A DNA stretch of 64,000 nucleotides from JACDCY01 sp964350145 (GTDB taxonomy: Bacteria > Gemmatimonadota > Gemmatimonadetes > Gemmatimonadales > Gemmatimonadaceae): the NCBI GenBank assembly GCA_964350145.1, contig CAYGJL010000010.1:13284-77283 (forward strand), read 5' to 3'. The notes under the pieces are model-generated. The model was not told the origin of the DNA. It saw only the letters and a list, made by a program, of their open reading frames with translations, and made no database searches. Both the position numbers and the translations under genes were made by a program. The number at the start of each line of letters is the position of its first letter. Position 1 is the stretch's first letter. Positions 47,858 to 56,935 of the stretch are shown piece by piece.

Positions 47858-48511
47858 TTAGCCGCTTCGTTTCGTGCCCTTGAGTCCGTGCAACAGCAGG
47901 TCGCGCATCTCCCGCCCTATCTGCTCGACCGAACCGTGCCGGGCGGGGTCGTACCACATGAAGATCCAGTTCAGCATGCCGAAGATGTACAGCGAGGCAT
48001 GCCGACTCTGCCTGTTCTCCCTCGCGCCCGCAGCCGGCCCGTCCATCACCTGCGCAACCACCGAGGCCATGAGCTTGTAGTACCGCCGTCGAATTTCCTC
48101 CGCGAGCTTGTACGGCTTCGGGCCGAGCGACTCGAGCTCGAACGTGCACACCTTGAGCTCGTTGGTGTGTCGCGAGTAGAACTGGAGGTGGCCTGTGAGC
48201 AACCGCTCGAGCCGCTCCTCGGGCGTGCCCGGCTGCTCGGCGATTTTTTCCTGCTGCTCGAGCAGCGCCGCGAACGTGCGGTACTGCAGCTGGAAGAGAA
48301 GATCTTCCTTGCTCGCGAAGTAGTGGTACAATCCGGCCAGGCTCATGCCGAGAGCGGTGCTCAGCTCGCGCATCGTCATCGCGGTAAAGCCTTTCTTCGC
48401 GATCAGCGCGGCCGCCTTGCTCAGCAACCTGTCCAGCTTCTTCTGCGAGGACGGGCGGACCAGCCGGGAGGGCCGGATATCGTTGATCGGTGCTATGCGC
48501 GGCGCGCTCAC
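47858..48511 (-). CDS. TetR-family transcriptional regulator
   Basis: A 217-aa protein from GTG 48511, coupled by GTGA to the molybdenum-enzyme gene upstream. The helix-turn-helix is FTAMTMRELSTALGMSLAGL followed by YHYFASKEDLLFQL, the standard TetR end of the DNA-binding domain. The C-terminal domain is all-helical and would bind an effector, possibly an aromatic acyl-CoA, as for other regulators of aromatic catabolism. The perfect palindrome at 56821-56836 in front of bcrC is its most likely site. Lying inside the operon, it may regulate its own transcription. Confidence 0.9.
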   Translation of the reverse strand: MSAPRIAPINDIRPSRLVRPSSQKKLDRLLSKAAALIAKKGFTAMTMRELSTALGMSLAGLYHYFASKEDLLFQLQYRTFAALLEQQEKIAEQPGTPEERLERLLTGHLQFYSRHTNELKVCTFELESLGPKPYKLAEEIRRRYYKLMASVVAQVMDGPAAGARENRQSRHASLYIFGMLNWIFMWYDPARHGSVEQIGREMRDLLLHGLKGTKRSG

Positions 48512-51315
48512 GCGGGCACTCCGCGCAGAATCTTCTCCGGAGACGCGGGCAGCTCCGTCACGCGCACTCCGCACGCATCGTAGATCGCGTTGGCGATGGC
48601 GCCGAGCACGGGCACCAGCGATCCCTCGCCGACTTCCTTCGCGCCGAAAGGTCCGTTGGGCTCATAGCTCTCGACGGCGGCCGTATGTATGTCAGGCATC
48701 TCCTGCATCGTAGGAATCAGGTAGTCGTGGAGATTTGGGTTCATCGCCCTCCCCTTGGAGTCGAACAGCGTATCCTCGAGCAGCGTCTCGCCGAGGCCCA
48801 TGACGATCGAGCCTTCCACCTGCCCGTGGAACGTCACGGGATTGATGACGGTGCCCGCGTCGCTGAAGTCCGTCACGCGATCTACGGACACCTGCCCGGT
48901 CTCCAGATCCACCGTGACCTCGGCGATCACGGTGGAGAAGCTGTACGCTGGCGACGTGCCGACCGCGCCTCCCTTGAAGTCGCCGCCGAGATCCTTGGGC
49001 GGCTGATACGACCCCGTCCCGACGACGGGACCGTGCCGGCCGAACGCGAGCCGCGCGGCGGCCGCCCACTCCATCTCCACCGCGGGCTCGTCCCGCACGA
49101 AGATGCGTCCGCCCCGCGCGACGAGCGACGCTGCGTCGCGCGACAGCTCGCCGGCGGCGATCGCCAGTACCTGCGCGCGGACGTTGGCCGCCGCGCGCTG
49201 CACCGCGTGCCCGGCCATGAGCGTCACGCGGCTCGAGTACGATCCCAGGTCCAGCGGACTCGTGGTCGTGTCGCAGTCCGCCAGCCAGACCCATTCGTAC
49301 GGCACACCCAGCTCCTCCGCGGCCATCTGCACGAGCACCGTGTCGGACCCTTGCCCGATCTCCGCCGCCGCAATGTGCAGCGACACCCCGGTACCGTCTT
49401 CGTGCACGCGGATGACGGCGTTCGAGTGCGGGAAGTCCGACCGGTAGATGGGATACCCAGCGCCCGAGACGAAGCCGCCGCAGCCGACGCCGATTCCCTT
49501 CCCGCGCGGCAACTTGCCCTTCTTCTCGGTCCACTTCGAGGTGTCGCGCGCGCGGAGCAGCGTCGCGGTGAACTCGCAGGAGGAGATGTCGAGCGCGTTG
49601 CAGGTGCGCGTGTTCGGCAGCGTCGCGTTCCTGAGCCGGATGTCGATCGGATCGAGTCCGATGTCCTCCGCGATCATGTCGAGCAGTGATTCGAACGCGA
49701 ATCGCGGCTGCGGCACGCCGTGGCCGCGGAACGCGCCGGACGCCGGCAGGTTGGTGTAGACGCGCGTCCCCTCGTAGCGATAGTTCGGCATCCGGTACAG
49801 CGTGGGCAGCATCGAGCCCGCGTAATACGCGGTGATCACGCCGTACGACGTGTACGCGCCGCCGTCCAGCACGACGCGCTGCTCCACGGCCGTGATCGTG
49901 CCGTCGCGCTTCACGCCGATCTTGAGGTCGATGTACTGCTTGTGCCGCCCGCGAAAGTGCCGGAACATCTCTTCGCGCGAATACTCCATCATCACCGGCC
50001 TGCCGGTGCGCTTGGCGAAGATCGCGGAGCAAAAGTCGAGCGGAGTCGCTTCGGCCTTCGCGCCGAACCCGCCGCCGACCGGCGGACGGATCACGCGGAT
50101 GTTCCCCATCGGCATGCCGAGCAAGCGCGAGAGCGACCGGTGGACGTAGTGCGGCGTCTGGGTTGACGTCCAGATGGTGAGCCGGTCGGCGTGGTTCTCC
50201 CAGCGTGACAGCGCCGCGTGCGGCTCCATCGGCGCCTGGTAAGTGCGATTCCCGACGAACCGCTGCTCGCGGATGTGGTCCGCTTCGGCGAATCCCTGCT
50301 CCACGTCGCCGAAGTGCCAGTCCACTCGCGTGTTGATGTTGCCGGCGTAGCGCGGCTTCTCGGGGTGGATCACCGGGGCGCCCGGCGCCATCGCCGCCAC
50401 CGGGTCGAACACAGCCGGCAGCTCCTCGAGCTCTACCTCGATCAGCTCAATCGCGCGCAGGGCCGTTTCCTCGTCCACCGCGGCGACAGCGGCAATCTCG
50501 TCGCCCACGTAGCGCACGCGGTCACTGGCCAGAAGCTGCTCGTCCTCGCGCGCGGGGCTGACACCGTACCACACGTCCGGCACGTCGGCGGCCGTCAGCA
50601 CGTCCACGACGCCCGGCAACGCGCGGGCCCGGGACACGTCCAGCCGCGTAATGCGCCCGTGCGCGATGGGGCTGCCGAACATCTTGCCGTACAGCATGCC
50701 GGGAGGCCGCAGGTCGGCGGTGTACTTGGCGCGCCCGGTGACCTTGTCGGGCCCGTCGTAGCGCGTGACGCCGCGGCCCACCACCGCGTGGTCGCGCTCC
50801 TGGTCGCTCTCGCCGTGCGCGCGCGGCAGCGCGTCGAGCGCCACTCCATCGTGCTCCCTCCATCCCTCCACCGCGCTGACCATGCGGCCGTACGTGCCGC
50901 ACCGGCAGAGATTCCCGCTGAGCGCGGCTTTAATGTCGTCGCGCGACGGGTCGGGTTCGCGGTCGAGCAGCGCCTTCGCCGACATCAGCGCGCCGCTCGT
51001 GCAGTAGCCGCACTGTAACGCGCCGTGCTTGACGAAGGCCTTCTGCAGCGGGTGCAGGTCGCCGCCGCGCGCGAGTCCCTCCACGGTCGCGACCGACTTT
51101 CCATCAGCCGCCGCGGCAAGCATCAGGCAAGACGCCACCGGCTCGCCTTCCACCTGCACCGTGCACGCGCCGCAGTCCCCCGCGCCGCATCCCCGCTTCG
51201 CCCCGGTGAGGCCGAGATCGTCGCGCAGCACGGCGAGCAGCGTCGCATTCGGCCGCACGGCGAGAGCGCGGTCCTCGCCGTTCACGTTCAGCCGGATCAT
51301 CAGCTCCCCGCTCAT
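48508..51315 (-). CDS. Molybdenum hydroxylase, fused [2Fe-2S] and Mo-cofactor subunits (4-hydroxybenzoyl-CoA reductase-like)
   Basis: A 935-aa xanthine-oxidase-family protein. Residues ~1-160 are the two-[2Fe-2S] subunit (GCGAGDCGACTVQVEG, CGYCTSGALMSAKALL, GNLCRCGTYG); the rest is the Mo-cofactor subunit (GRGVTRYDGPDKVTGRAKYT, PPVGGGFGAK, and near the end FGAKEVGEGSLVPVLGAIAN with the catalytic Glu). In Thauera HcrA and HcrC are separate; here they are one chain. It is ATGA-coupled to the FAD subunit. In this operon the role is probably removal of a ring hydroxyl from hydroxybenzoyl-CoA, but another hydroxylase reaction is possible. ATG 51315 starts exactly at the FAD gene's stop; the frame continues upstream only as noise. 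Confidence 0.82.
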   Translation of the reverse strand: MSGELMIRLNVNGEDRALAVRPNATLLAVLRDDLGLTGAKRGCGAGDCGACTVQVEGEPVASCLMLAAAADGKSVATVEGLARGGDLHPLQKAFVKHGALQCGYCTSGALMSAKALLDREPDPSRDDIKAALSGNLCRCGTYGRMVSAVEGWREHDGVALDALPRAHGESDQERDHAVVGRGVTRYDGPDKVTGRAKYTADLRPPGMLYGKMFGSPIAHGRITRLDVSRARALPGVVDVLTAADVPDVWYGVSPAREDEQLLASDRVRYVGDEIAAVAAVDEETALRAIELIEVELEELPAVFDPVAAMAPGAPVIHPEKPRYAGNINTRVDWHFGDVEQGFAEADHIREQRFVGNRTYQAPMEPHAALSRWENHADRLTIWTSTQTPHYVHRSLSRLLGMPMGNIRVIRPPVGGGFGAKAEATPLDFCSAIFAKRTGRPVMMEYSREEMFRHFRGRHKQYIDLKIGVKRDGTITAVEQRVVLDGGAYTSYGVITAYYAGSMLPTLYRMPNYRYEGTRVYTNLPASGAFRGHGVPQPRFAFESLLDMIAEDIGLDPIDIRLRNATLPNTRTCNALDISSCEFTATLLRARDTSKWTEKKGKLPRGKGIGVGCGGFVSGAGYPIYRSDFPHSNAVIRVHEDGTGVSLHIAAAEIGQGSDTVLVQMAAEELGVPYEWVWLADCDTTTSPLDLGSYSSRVTLMAGHAVQRAAANVRAQVLAIAAGELSRDAASLVARGGRIFVRDEPAVEMEWAAAARLAFGRHGPVVGTGSYQPPKDLGGDFKGGAVGTSPAYSFSTVIAEVTVDLETGQVSVDRVTDFSDAGTVINPVTFHGQVEGSIVMGLGETLLEDTLFDSKGRAMNPNLHDYLIPTMQEMPDIHTAAVESYEPNGPFGAKEVGEGSLVPVLGAIANAIYDACGVRVTELPASPEKILRGVPA

Positions 51316-52190
51316 TGCACGGAGCCGCCGGCGCGCGCCAAGGCTTCTTGGAACGCGCGGCGAGCCAGAACGCGGACCAGCTCCCGCCGGTAATCGGCCG
51401 ATCCCCGCACGTCGCTGATAGGCAGCGCGGCCTGCGCGCACAGCTCGCCCGCCGCCTCGAAAAGCGCGCTGGAGGGCGTCTTCCCTGCGAGCAACGTCGA
51501 GGCCCGCGCGACGGTGAGCGGAGTGGGAGAGACCGCGCCGAGGGCGATACGTGCTTCCGCGACCCTGTCTCCGTCGAGCGTCAGTCTGGCCGCCACCGCC
51601 GCGACGGCGAGCGCCGGACCGCGCCGCCTGGCGAACCGTTGGTAGCTCGCGCCCGAGTGCGGTGGCTGCACCGGAATAACGATCTCTACCAGCACTTCCC
51701 CTGCGGCGAGCGCGGTTGTGCGCGCACCGGTGAAGAAGTCTACGGCGTCGAGCTCGCGCACGCCCGTCGCCCCAACCAGCCGAACACGCGCCGCGGATGC
51801 GATGGCGGCCGGCGGAGTGTCGGCGCACGGTACCGCGCGGCAGAAATTTCCGCCGATGGTCGCCATGCTCCGGATCTGCGGGCTCCCGATGGCGCGCGCG
51901 GCGTCGGCGAGCGCGGGGACCAACTCGCGCACGAGCGGCGACGCGGCGACCGCGGCGACCGTCGTGAGCGCGCCGATCCGCAGCACTCCCTGATCCTGCG
52001 AGATTCCCCGCATCCCGGGGACCGCCTCGAGCGCGATCAGGTGTTGCGCCGTCTCCCGTGCGCGCTGGTAGTCGGGAATCAGCTCGGTTCCACCGGCCAG
52101 AAACGCCGCGTCGCTCCCATACCGCAGGCCGAGCGCGCACGCCTCGGCAAGGCTCGCCGGGCGGTGCCAGGCGATGGCGGCTATCGCCAT
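51312..52190 (-). CDS. FAD-binding subunit of the molybdenum hydroxylase (HcrB/CoxM-like)
   Basis: A 292-aa FAD_binding_5/CO_deh_flav_C protein: AFLAGGTELIPDYQ and SMATIGGNFCRAVPCADTPP are the FAD-binding motifs. It transfers electrons between the iron-sulfur clusters of the fused subunit and the donor. The ~40-residue insert with the extra [4Fe-4S] cluster that marks Thauera HcrB is absent. GGGAGG lies ~9 bases before the ATG. Without that insert the reaction direction (reductase or dehydrogenase) is uncertain. Confidence 0.83.
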   Translation of the reverse strand: MAIAAIAWHRPASLAEACALGLRYGSDAAFLAGGTELIPDYQRARETAQHLIALEAVPGMRGISQDQGVLRIGALTTVAAVAASPLVRELVPALADAARAIGSPQIRSMATIGGNFCRAVPCADTPPAAIASAARVRLVGATGVRELDAVDFFTGARTTALAAGEVLVEIVIPVQPPHSGASYQRFARRRGPALAVAAVAARLTLDGDRVAEARIALGAVSPTPLTVARASTLLAGKTPSSALFEAAGELCAQAALPISDVRGSADYRRELVRVLARRAFQEALARAGGSVQ

Positions 52191-52218
52191 CCAACCCGTC
52201 CTCCCGGAAGGGTACAGG

Positions 52219-53076
52219 CTATGCTATCGCGGCGGCCCACGCGACACCTCCCTGGCCCAGCTTTCGGTACCTGAATCCACCGCACAGCGCGGCGCCGATG
52301 GCGCCGGCGAAGATGGCGTCCGCATGCGTCACGACTTCGAGCGGGGCGCTGGTCTTGCCCGCCTTCTTGGCGAGGCCGTCGCGCAGCGCGCCAAGCAATC
52401 CGACGTCCGACGCCAGCCCCCCGCTCACGAATGCGGGGCCGTCGAACTGGAGCGACCGCAGCAGCCGGACGAATCTGTCGGCCATGCTCTCGTGCACCCC
52501 GCGCAGGATGTCCTGCGTGGTGATTCCACGCGAAACCATGTTGATGACGTCGGTCTCCGCCAGTACGGCGCAGATGGAGCTCACCTTCTCCGGCTGCTGC
52601 GCCTCCAGCGAGAGCTGGCCGATCTCGTCGTGCGAGACGCCGAGGTAGCGCGCGATGTTCTCGAGGAACTGGCCGGAGCCGGACGCGCACTGGCTGGTCA
52701 TCTTGTAATCCAGCACTCGCCCGCGCGCATCCATCGCGACGGCGCGGGTGTGCAGCGCGCCTACGTCGAGCACCGCGCGCGCGCGCGCGTCGAGAAATAG
52801 CGCTCCGCGCGCGTGCGTGGTCATGCCGTAGAAGTGTCCCGTCGCGAACGGAAAATCCGCTCCCTCGCCGGTGGTCGCGACGTAGTGAATCTCGGCCACG
52901 TCCGCCGCCGACACCGCGGCCTCGAACACCTCGTCCACGACTTTGGCGACTTCGCGCCGCCGGATGCGCGCCGATTCCTGCGACATGACCGTTCCGTCGT
53001 TGTCGCCCGCGGTGGACATTATCGCCACCTTGACGGCACCGCTGCCCACGTCGATTCCCGCCGTGATGTGTGTCAT
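52219..53076 (-). CDS. bcrD: Benzoyl-CoA reductase subunit D (activator ATPase)
   Basis: One of two ATPase/electron-activation subunits of class I benzoyl-CoA reductase (285 aa). It opens TAGIDVGSGAVKVAIM; the cluster cysteines are Cys130 (SQCASGSGQFLENIARYLG) and Cys169 (SSICAVLAETDVINM). The degenerate second ATP motif LDVGALHTRAV resembles known BcrD proteins. The start overlaps the bcrA stop (ATGA). The gene order C-B-A-D is that of Thauera aromatica bcrCBAD. Confidence 0.93.
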   Translation of the reverse strand: MTHITAGIDVGSGAVKVAIMSTAGDNDGTVMSQESARIRRREVAKVVDEVFEAAVSAADVAEIHYVATTGEGADFPFATGHFYGMTTHARGALFLDARARAVLDVGALHTRAVAMDARGRVLDYKMTSQCASGSGQFLENIARYLGVSHDEIGQLSLEAQQPEKVSSICAVLAETDVINMVSRGITTQDILRGVHESMADRFVRLLRSLQFDGPAFVSGGLASDVGLLGALRDGLAKKAGKTSAPLEVVTHADAIFAGAIGAALCGGFRYRKLGQGGVAWAAAIA

Positions 53077-54344
53077 GCGGCGATCCTGCTGGCGAAGAGC
53101 GCCGCGCCGAGCGCGCCCGTGTAAATGCTGTCCGGGGATATGTTGAGCGTCCGCTCGCCGTAGTTCTCTCCCACAAGGTCACGAATCGCGTGCACGGCGG
53201 CGGGATTCTTCGCGACTCCGCCGGTGAAGGTGAACTCGTCGGATACTCCGCCGGAGCGGGCCAGCAGGCTCATCGCGCGAATGACGATCGCGCGATGCAG
53301 TCCGGCGAGAATGTCCTCGCGCTTCTCGCCGAGTCCCAGGCGCTCCCGCAGCTCGGCGCCGGCGAACACCGTGCACGTGGAGTTGATCTTCACGCACCGC
53401 TTCGATTGCTCCGCCAGCGGCCCCAGCTCGTGCAGACCGAGGTTCATCTCGTCCGCGATGTAGCCGAGGTAACGGCCGCAGCCGGCGGCGCACCGGTCGT
53501 TCATCTGGAAGTTCGTAACGATTCCCTGCTCATCCACCTGGATCGCCTTGGTGTCCTGCCCGCCGATGTCGAGCACCGTGCGCGTGCCGGGGAACATCGC
53601 GTGAGCGCCGAGCCCGTGGCACAGGATCTCGGAGCGGATCTGTTCCTTGGGGAATGGGAGGCGCGCGCGCCCGTAGCCGGTTCCCACCGTGTACGAAGGC
53701 TCGAGATCCCTGGCCACGGCGTACTCGACCGCGTCGGCGAGGCCCGGCGGGTTGCCCACGCGCCGGAGCGCGTCGCTGATGTGATCGCGAAAGTCGAGAT
53801 CGAGCGGCTCGTTCTCCACGCGGATGATGCACTTGTCGTACACGCCCACCAGGCGGTCGAAGCTGACGCCTGCGGGATCGGCGAGCTGCTCGGCGATGCG
53901 CATGAACGCCGAGCCCGCCGCGTCGCGAAAGAAATCGGAGCGCAACATCGGCGGCTGCTTGAACCGCTGCTCCTCCTCCACGGCTATCCGCCGGCAGATC
54001 TCCTCGATGCTCGCCCTGAACGCGGGCTTGAGGTGATCCGGGGCCGAGCGCTCAGTCTCCTCGAGCATGAGCTGCTCCAGCCTCCGCAGCTGTTGGAGGA
54101 TCTGCTCCATCACGAACGCTCGACGCAACCGGCTCACCATCGCCACCGTCTCCGTCGCCTGGACCTGCTGCTCGACGAGACCGAAGCGCGCGTTGATGAA
54201 TCCCTCCGTCCTCGCCACCGCGGCCGCGAGGTCGTAGTTGGAGCGGGAGTTGGTGATGCCGCGCCCGAGCACCTCGCAGTTCTCGTCGAGGATGACCGCC
54301 TTCGTGGTGGTCGAGCCCAGGTCAATGCCGACGACGCAGCTCAC
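53073..54344 (-). CDS. bcrA: Benzoyl-CoA reductase subunit A (activator ATPase)
   Basis: ATPase subunit (423 aa from GTG 54344, GTGA overlap with bcrB). CVVGIDLGSTTTKAVILDEN and VLDIGGQDTKAIQVDE bind ATP; DRCAAGCGRYLGYIA and NSTCTVFAGAELRERL give the two cluster cysteines. A helical insert of about 150 residues after the first motif (FVMEQILQQLRRLEQLMLEE) makes it longer than BcrD, as in Thauera BcrA. It forms the ATP-hydrolysing half of the reductase with BcrD and passes low-potential electrons from ferredoxin to BcrBC. The frame upstream of the GTG is noise. Confidence 0.94.
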   Translation of the reverse strand: MSCVVGIDLGSTTTKAVILDENCEVLGRGITNSRSNYDLAAAVARTEGFINARFGLVEQQVQATETVAMVSRLRRAFVMEQILQQLRRLEQLMLEETERSAPDHLKPAFRASIEEICRRIAVEEEQRFKQPPMLRSDFFRDAAGSAFMRIAEQLADPAGVSFDRLVGVYDKCIIRVENEPLDLDFRDHISDALRRVGNPPGLADAVEYAVARDLEPSYTVGTGYGRARLPFPKEQIRSEILCHGLGAHAMFPGTRTVLDIGGQDTKAIQVDEQGIVTNFQMNDRCAAGCGRYLGYIADEMNLGLHELGPLAEQSKRCVKINSTCTVFAGAELRERLGLGEKREDILAGLHRAIVIRAMSLLARSGGVSDEFTFTGGVAKNPAAVHAIRDLVGENYGERTLNISPDSIYTGALGAALFASRIAA

Positions 54345-55615
54345 GCGGTTTTCCCGAGACGCCGCGCGTCGATCATCTGGAAGTAGCTTTCCAGCCGGTT
54401 CTTGATGTTCGCGGCGGAGAAGTAGCGCGGGTCCACCAGGTCCGACTCGATGAACGCTCCGGGTATGCCGGTGCGCGTCTCGACTTCGCGGAGAATCATC
54501 AGCTGACCCGCCGAGAAGGAGTTGCACGATTTCACCGAGTTGATCAGGAATCCGTCGGCCTGATATTCCTCGATGTAGCGGCAGATCATGTCGATCCGCG
54601 ACGGCAGGTTCAGGTTGGTGTAACAGCCGCTGCAGTAGTCGGCGAGGGTGCCGAGCGGATCGCTGGGATCGTGCCGGAAGCCGAAGTCGTACGTGCCGCC
54701 GACTTTCGTGTACGTGGACGCGACCACGACCGCTTTCTCGTCGGAGAACATCTTCCAGAAATCGCGGAAAGACGTCCAGTTCGGCGGGCCTTCGACCACC
54801 AAACGATACCGCTCGCCTTCGAGCGGTCCGTCGGGGGTTATCGGTCCGAGCCCTAACGCCGCGCGCTCCTCAACTTCCGCTCGCAGAGTCCGGTAGTACT
54901 CGACGCCCTCCTCGGTTCCGCGGAACGCGCTGAAGATCGGGCCGACGTAGTACACGGTGCCGAAATAGCCGTCGATCGGGCTCGGCCTGTTCTTTCCGGC
55001 CTGTAGCACTGCCACGAGGTCGTCCTCGGCTCGAGCGGACAGCGCGAGATGGTGGCGCAGCTTGTCCTCGTCGTACTTGCGGCCGGTCGCTTTCTCGAGC
55101 GCGGGGATCACCTGCTCTTTGAGCTGCCGCAGCATGTAGCTGCGGTGCTCCGGCTCGAGCACGCCGTCACCCTGATACGGCACGTGGAACATGACCGTCG
55201 GGCAGTCGTACTCCTCCCGCAGTAGCTCGAACCACTTCATGAAGGTGTAGCAGCCGGTGTAAGACAGTAGCAGCAGGTCCGGCTTCGGCAGCTTCAGGCC
55301 GCCCGGGCCAAGATTGCCCGAGCGCATCATCCCGATGTCGCACTTCACGTAGGTGCACACGTCCTCCGAATGGCCCGCGCGCTCCGCCTCGGCGATGTAG
55401 TCGCCGGACAGCTTCCGCATCCCCGACTGCAGCGCGTTGATCTCCGGCAGCACCGGCAGCGCGTCGAAGGAGCGGATCAGCTCGGTGAGATTTCCCGGGA
55501 CGAAGGTGTAGACGACCGGCTCTCCCGTCTCCGGAGCGCGGGCCAGCCGCTCGAAATGGCGCGCGATCATCTCCTTCTGCAGCAGCATCGAGCGGTCTTT
55601 CAGCGCTTCGGCCAT
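54341..55615 (-). CDS. bcrB: Benzoyl-CoA reductase subunit B
   Basis: Iron-sulfur subunit of the ring-reducing half (424 aa from ATG 55615, which shares a base with the bcrC stop). Family cysteines are in SEDVCTYVKCDIGMM, LSYTGCYTFMKWFELL and NSVKSCNSFSAG, with an extra pair in DYCSGCYTNLN. VGPIFSAFRGTEEGVEYY and the long AEERAALGLGP region resemble Thauera BcrB. It binds benzoyl-CoA together with BcrC. Confidence 0.93.
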   Translation of the reverse strand: MAEALKDRSMLLQKEMIARHFERLARAPETGEPVVYTFVPGNLTELIRSFDALPVLPEINALQSGMRKLSGDYIAEAERAGHSEDVCTYVKCDIGMMRSGNLGPGGLKLPKPDLLLLSYTGCYTFMKWFELLREEYDCPTVMFHVPYQGDGVLEPEHRSYMLRQLKEQVIPALEKATGRKYDEDKLRHHLALSARAEDDLVAVLQAGKNRPSPIDGYFGTVYYVGPIFSAFRGTEEGVEYYRTLRAEVEERAALGLGPITPDGPLEGERYRLVVEGPPNWTSFRDFWKMFSDEKAVVVASTYTKVGGTYDFGFRHDPSDPLGTLADYCSGCYTNLNLPSRIDMICRYIEEYQADGFLINSVKSCNSFSAGQLMILREVETRTGIPGAFIESDLVDPRYFSAANIKNRLESYFQMIDARRLGKTA

Positions 55616-56799
55616 CAGGCGGCCCCCCAAAGCTTGATCGAGTCGGCGAACGTTCCGGCCTGCTCGCGGAATTGCTGGAATTGTCCCGTGTTCTCAGCGT
55701 ACTTGAACGCGATGCACGGGATGCACGCCTTCTCCGCACCGCTGCGGAGCATCGGCTGGTCGAGCAGCGCGGGGTCGCAGAAGCTCGGCGTCGCGAAGAT
55801 GATCCCGTCGGCGCCGGCGGCGGCGACACGATCCTGCATGACGCGCTTTTTCCCCAGTGGATCGCTCTCATACAGCACCGACGTGCACTGGTCGCTGGAG
55901 ACGAACGCCTCGGCGAGCGCGCGCACGGGATCGCCGTCGAGCGGCACGTCGCGCAGGAGAAACCGGTTGCCCAGGAGGAAGTCGTCGTCCACGACGTAGC
56001 ACCCGGCGCGCTCGATCGAGATGATGAGGCCGAGCGGCGGCTGCTCGCAGAAGGCGCCGACCACGACCACGCGGCTGTTGTCGCGCGGCCGCCCGGGCTC
56101 CGCCTCCACCGCGGCGAGGTACTCGCGCGCCAGCTGGATGAATTCCTCCGGCGGAATCACCTCCCCCGCGCGAAGCAGCACGTACAGCTCCTCGCTGGGC
56201 AGGTCCCACGGGCGTTCGCGTCGCGCCGCGTACAGCGCGCGCACCATCGCCCTGGTCTGGTTATACAGCTCCACCGACGCGCGCAGGTCGGCGTCGGTCG
56301 GGCGATGCCCGGACACTGCTCCGAGGTCGTCCACGAGCCGCCGGAGCTCGCTCTCCCAGAAGTCGGCTCCGGCCTGCCTGTCGGGCGTCTGCGGAACGTC
56401 GATGTAGCGGACGTACGCGTCGGGGTAAAGCAGCTTCCACATCCCCGAGAGGTTGCGGATCACGTCGCACGTGGACGGAAACAGCACGGCCGACAGCATG
56501 TCCAGCCGCCCGGACTGCGCCAGCTCGATGACCGAGCGGGGCAAATGGCATATGTAGGACTGGTAGAAGGCGTCGCCGCGGATGATCTCGAGCCGGTCGC
56601 CTCCGCCGTGAATCCCCACAGGAAGCAGCCCGCACGCGTGGATGATCTCGCGCGGCACGTACACCGGCAGGTAGCCCGCCGCCTTGCGGCCAGGATGCTC
56701 CGCGAGCCAGCGGCGGACGGCACCGAAGTCGAGGTCGTCGTAGATGTCGCGGGCCTTTTCCACCAGCTCAGCGCGCGTCGGGACCTGCCCAGCGGCCAT
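55615..56799 (-). CDS. bcrC: Benzoyl-CoA reductase subunit C
   Basis: Second iron-sulfur subunit (394 aa). ATG 56799 has GGAGG about 8 bases upstream; frame upstream of it overlaps the promoter and operator and is not used. Motifs: YVPREIIHACGLLPVGIHGG, YQSYICHLPRSVIELA, FPSTCDVIRNLSGMWK and FATPSFCDPALLDQPM, together giving the family's cluster cysteines. It is the first gene of the 17-gene operon, placed 22 bases from a palindromic operator candidate. Confidence 0.94.
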   Translation of the reverse strand: MAAGQVPTRAELVEKARDIYDDLDFGAVRRWLAEHPGRKAAGYLPVYVPREIIHACGLLPVGIHGGGDRLEIIRGDAFYQSYICHLPRSVIELAQSGRLDMLSAVLFPSTCDVIRNLSGMWKLLYPDAYVRYIDVPQTPDRQAGADFWESELRRLVDDLGAVSGHRPTDADLRASVELYNQTRAMVRALYAARRERPWDLPSEELYVLLRAGEVIPPEEFIQLAREYLAAVEAEPGRPRDNSRVVVVGAFCEQPPLGLIISIERAGCYVVDDDFLLGNRFLLRDVPLDGDPVRALAEAFVSSDQCTSVLYESDPLGKKRVMQDRVAAAGADGIIFATPSFCDPALLDQPMLRSGAEKACIPCIAFKYAENTGQFQQFREQAGTFADSIKLWGAA

Positions 56800-56820
56800 G
56801 CCCAGCCTCCCTCTCGAATT

Positions 56821-56871
56821 TCGAACGTACGTTCGATATACTATATGGGCTTCGCCGGCGGCCGGTGTCAA
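56821..56871 (-). promoter_or_regulatory. Operator palindrome and promoter of the benzoyl-CoA operon
   Basis: A perfect 16-bp palindrome (TCGAACGT/ACGTTCGA) lies at 56821-56836 between bcrC and the divergent dehydrogenase. On the minus strand TTGACA at 56871-56866 (a perfect -35) precedes CATATA at 56848-56843 (17-base spacing) and TATAGT at 56845-56840 (20-base spacing) as alternative -10 boxes. Transcription would start next to or within the palindrome, so a bound TetR-type repressor would block it. Confidence 0.6.
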
Positions 56872-56935
56872 TAGCGATTGCTCGACCCGCCCCGGGAACA
56901 CACGTTGGGCCTCAGGTCAACCGGAGAACTCGGCT

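Noticed and set aside
51316..52194. Upstream extension of the molybdenum subunit frame (would make one 1228-aa protein)
   Set aside because: It is the shadow of the FAD-subunit gene; that gene has clear FAD motifs in its own frame and couples by ATGA to the real start at 51315.
53070..54386. 438-codon open frame on the plus strand opposite bcrA
   Set aside because: An antisense shadow; the minus-strand product has complete BcrA motifs.
35881..56799. Class II (tungsten, BamB-I) benzoyl-CoA reductase
   Set aside because: No aldehyde:ferredoxin oxidoreductase-like or heterodisulfide-reductase-like genes are present; the reductase is the ATP-dependent class I type.
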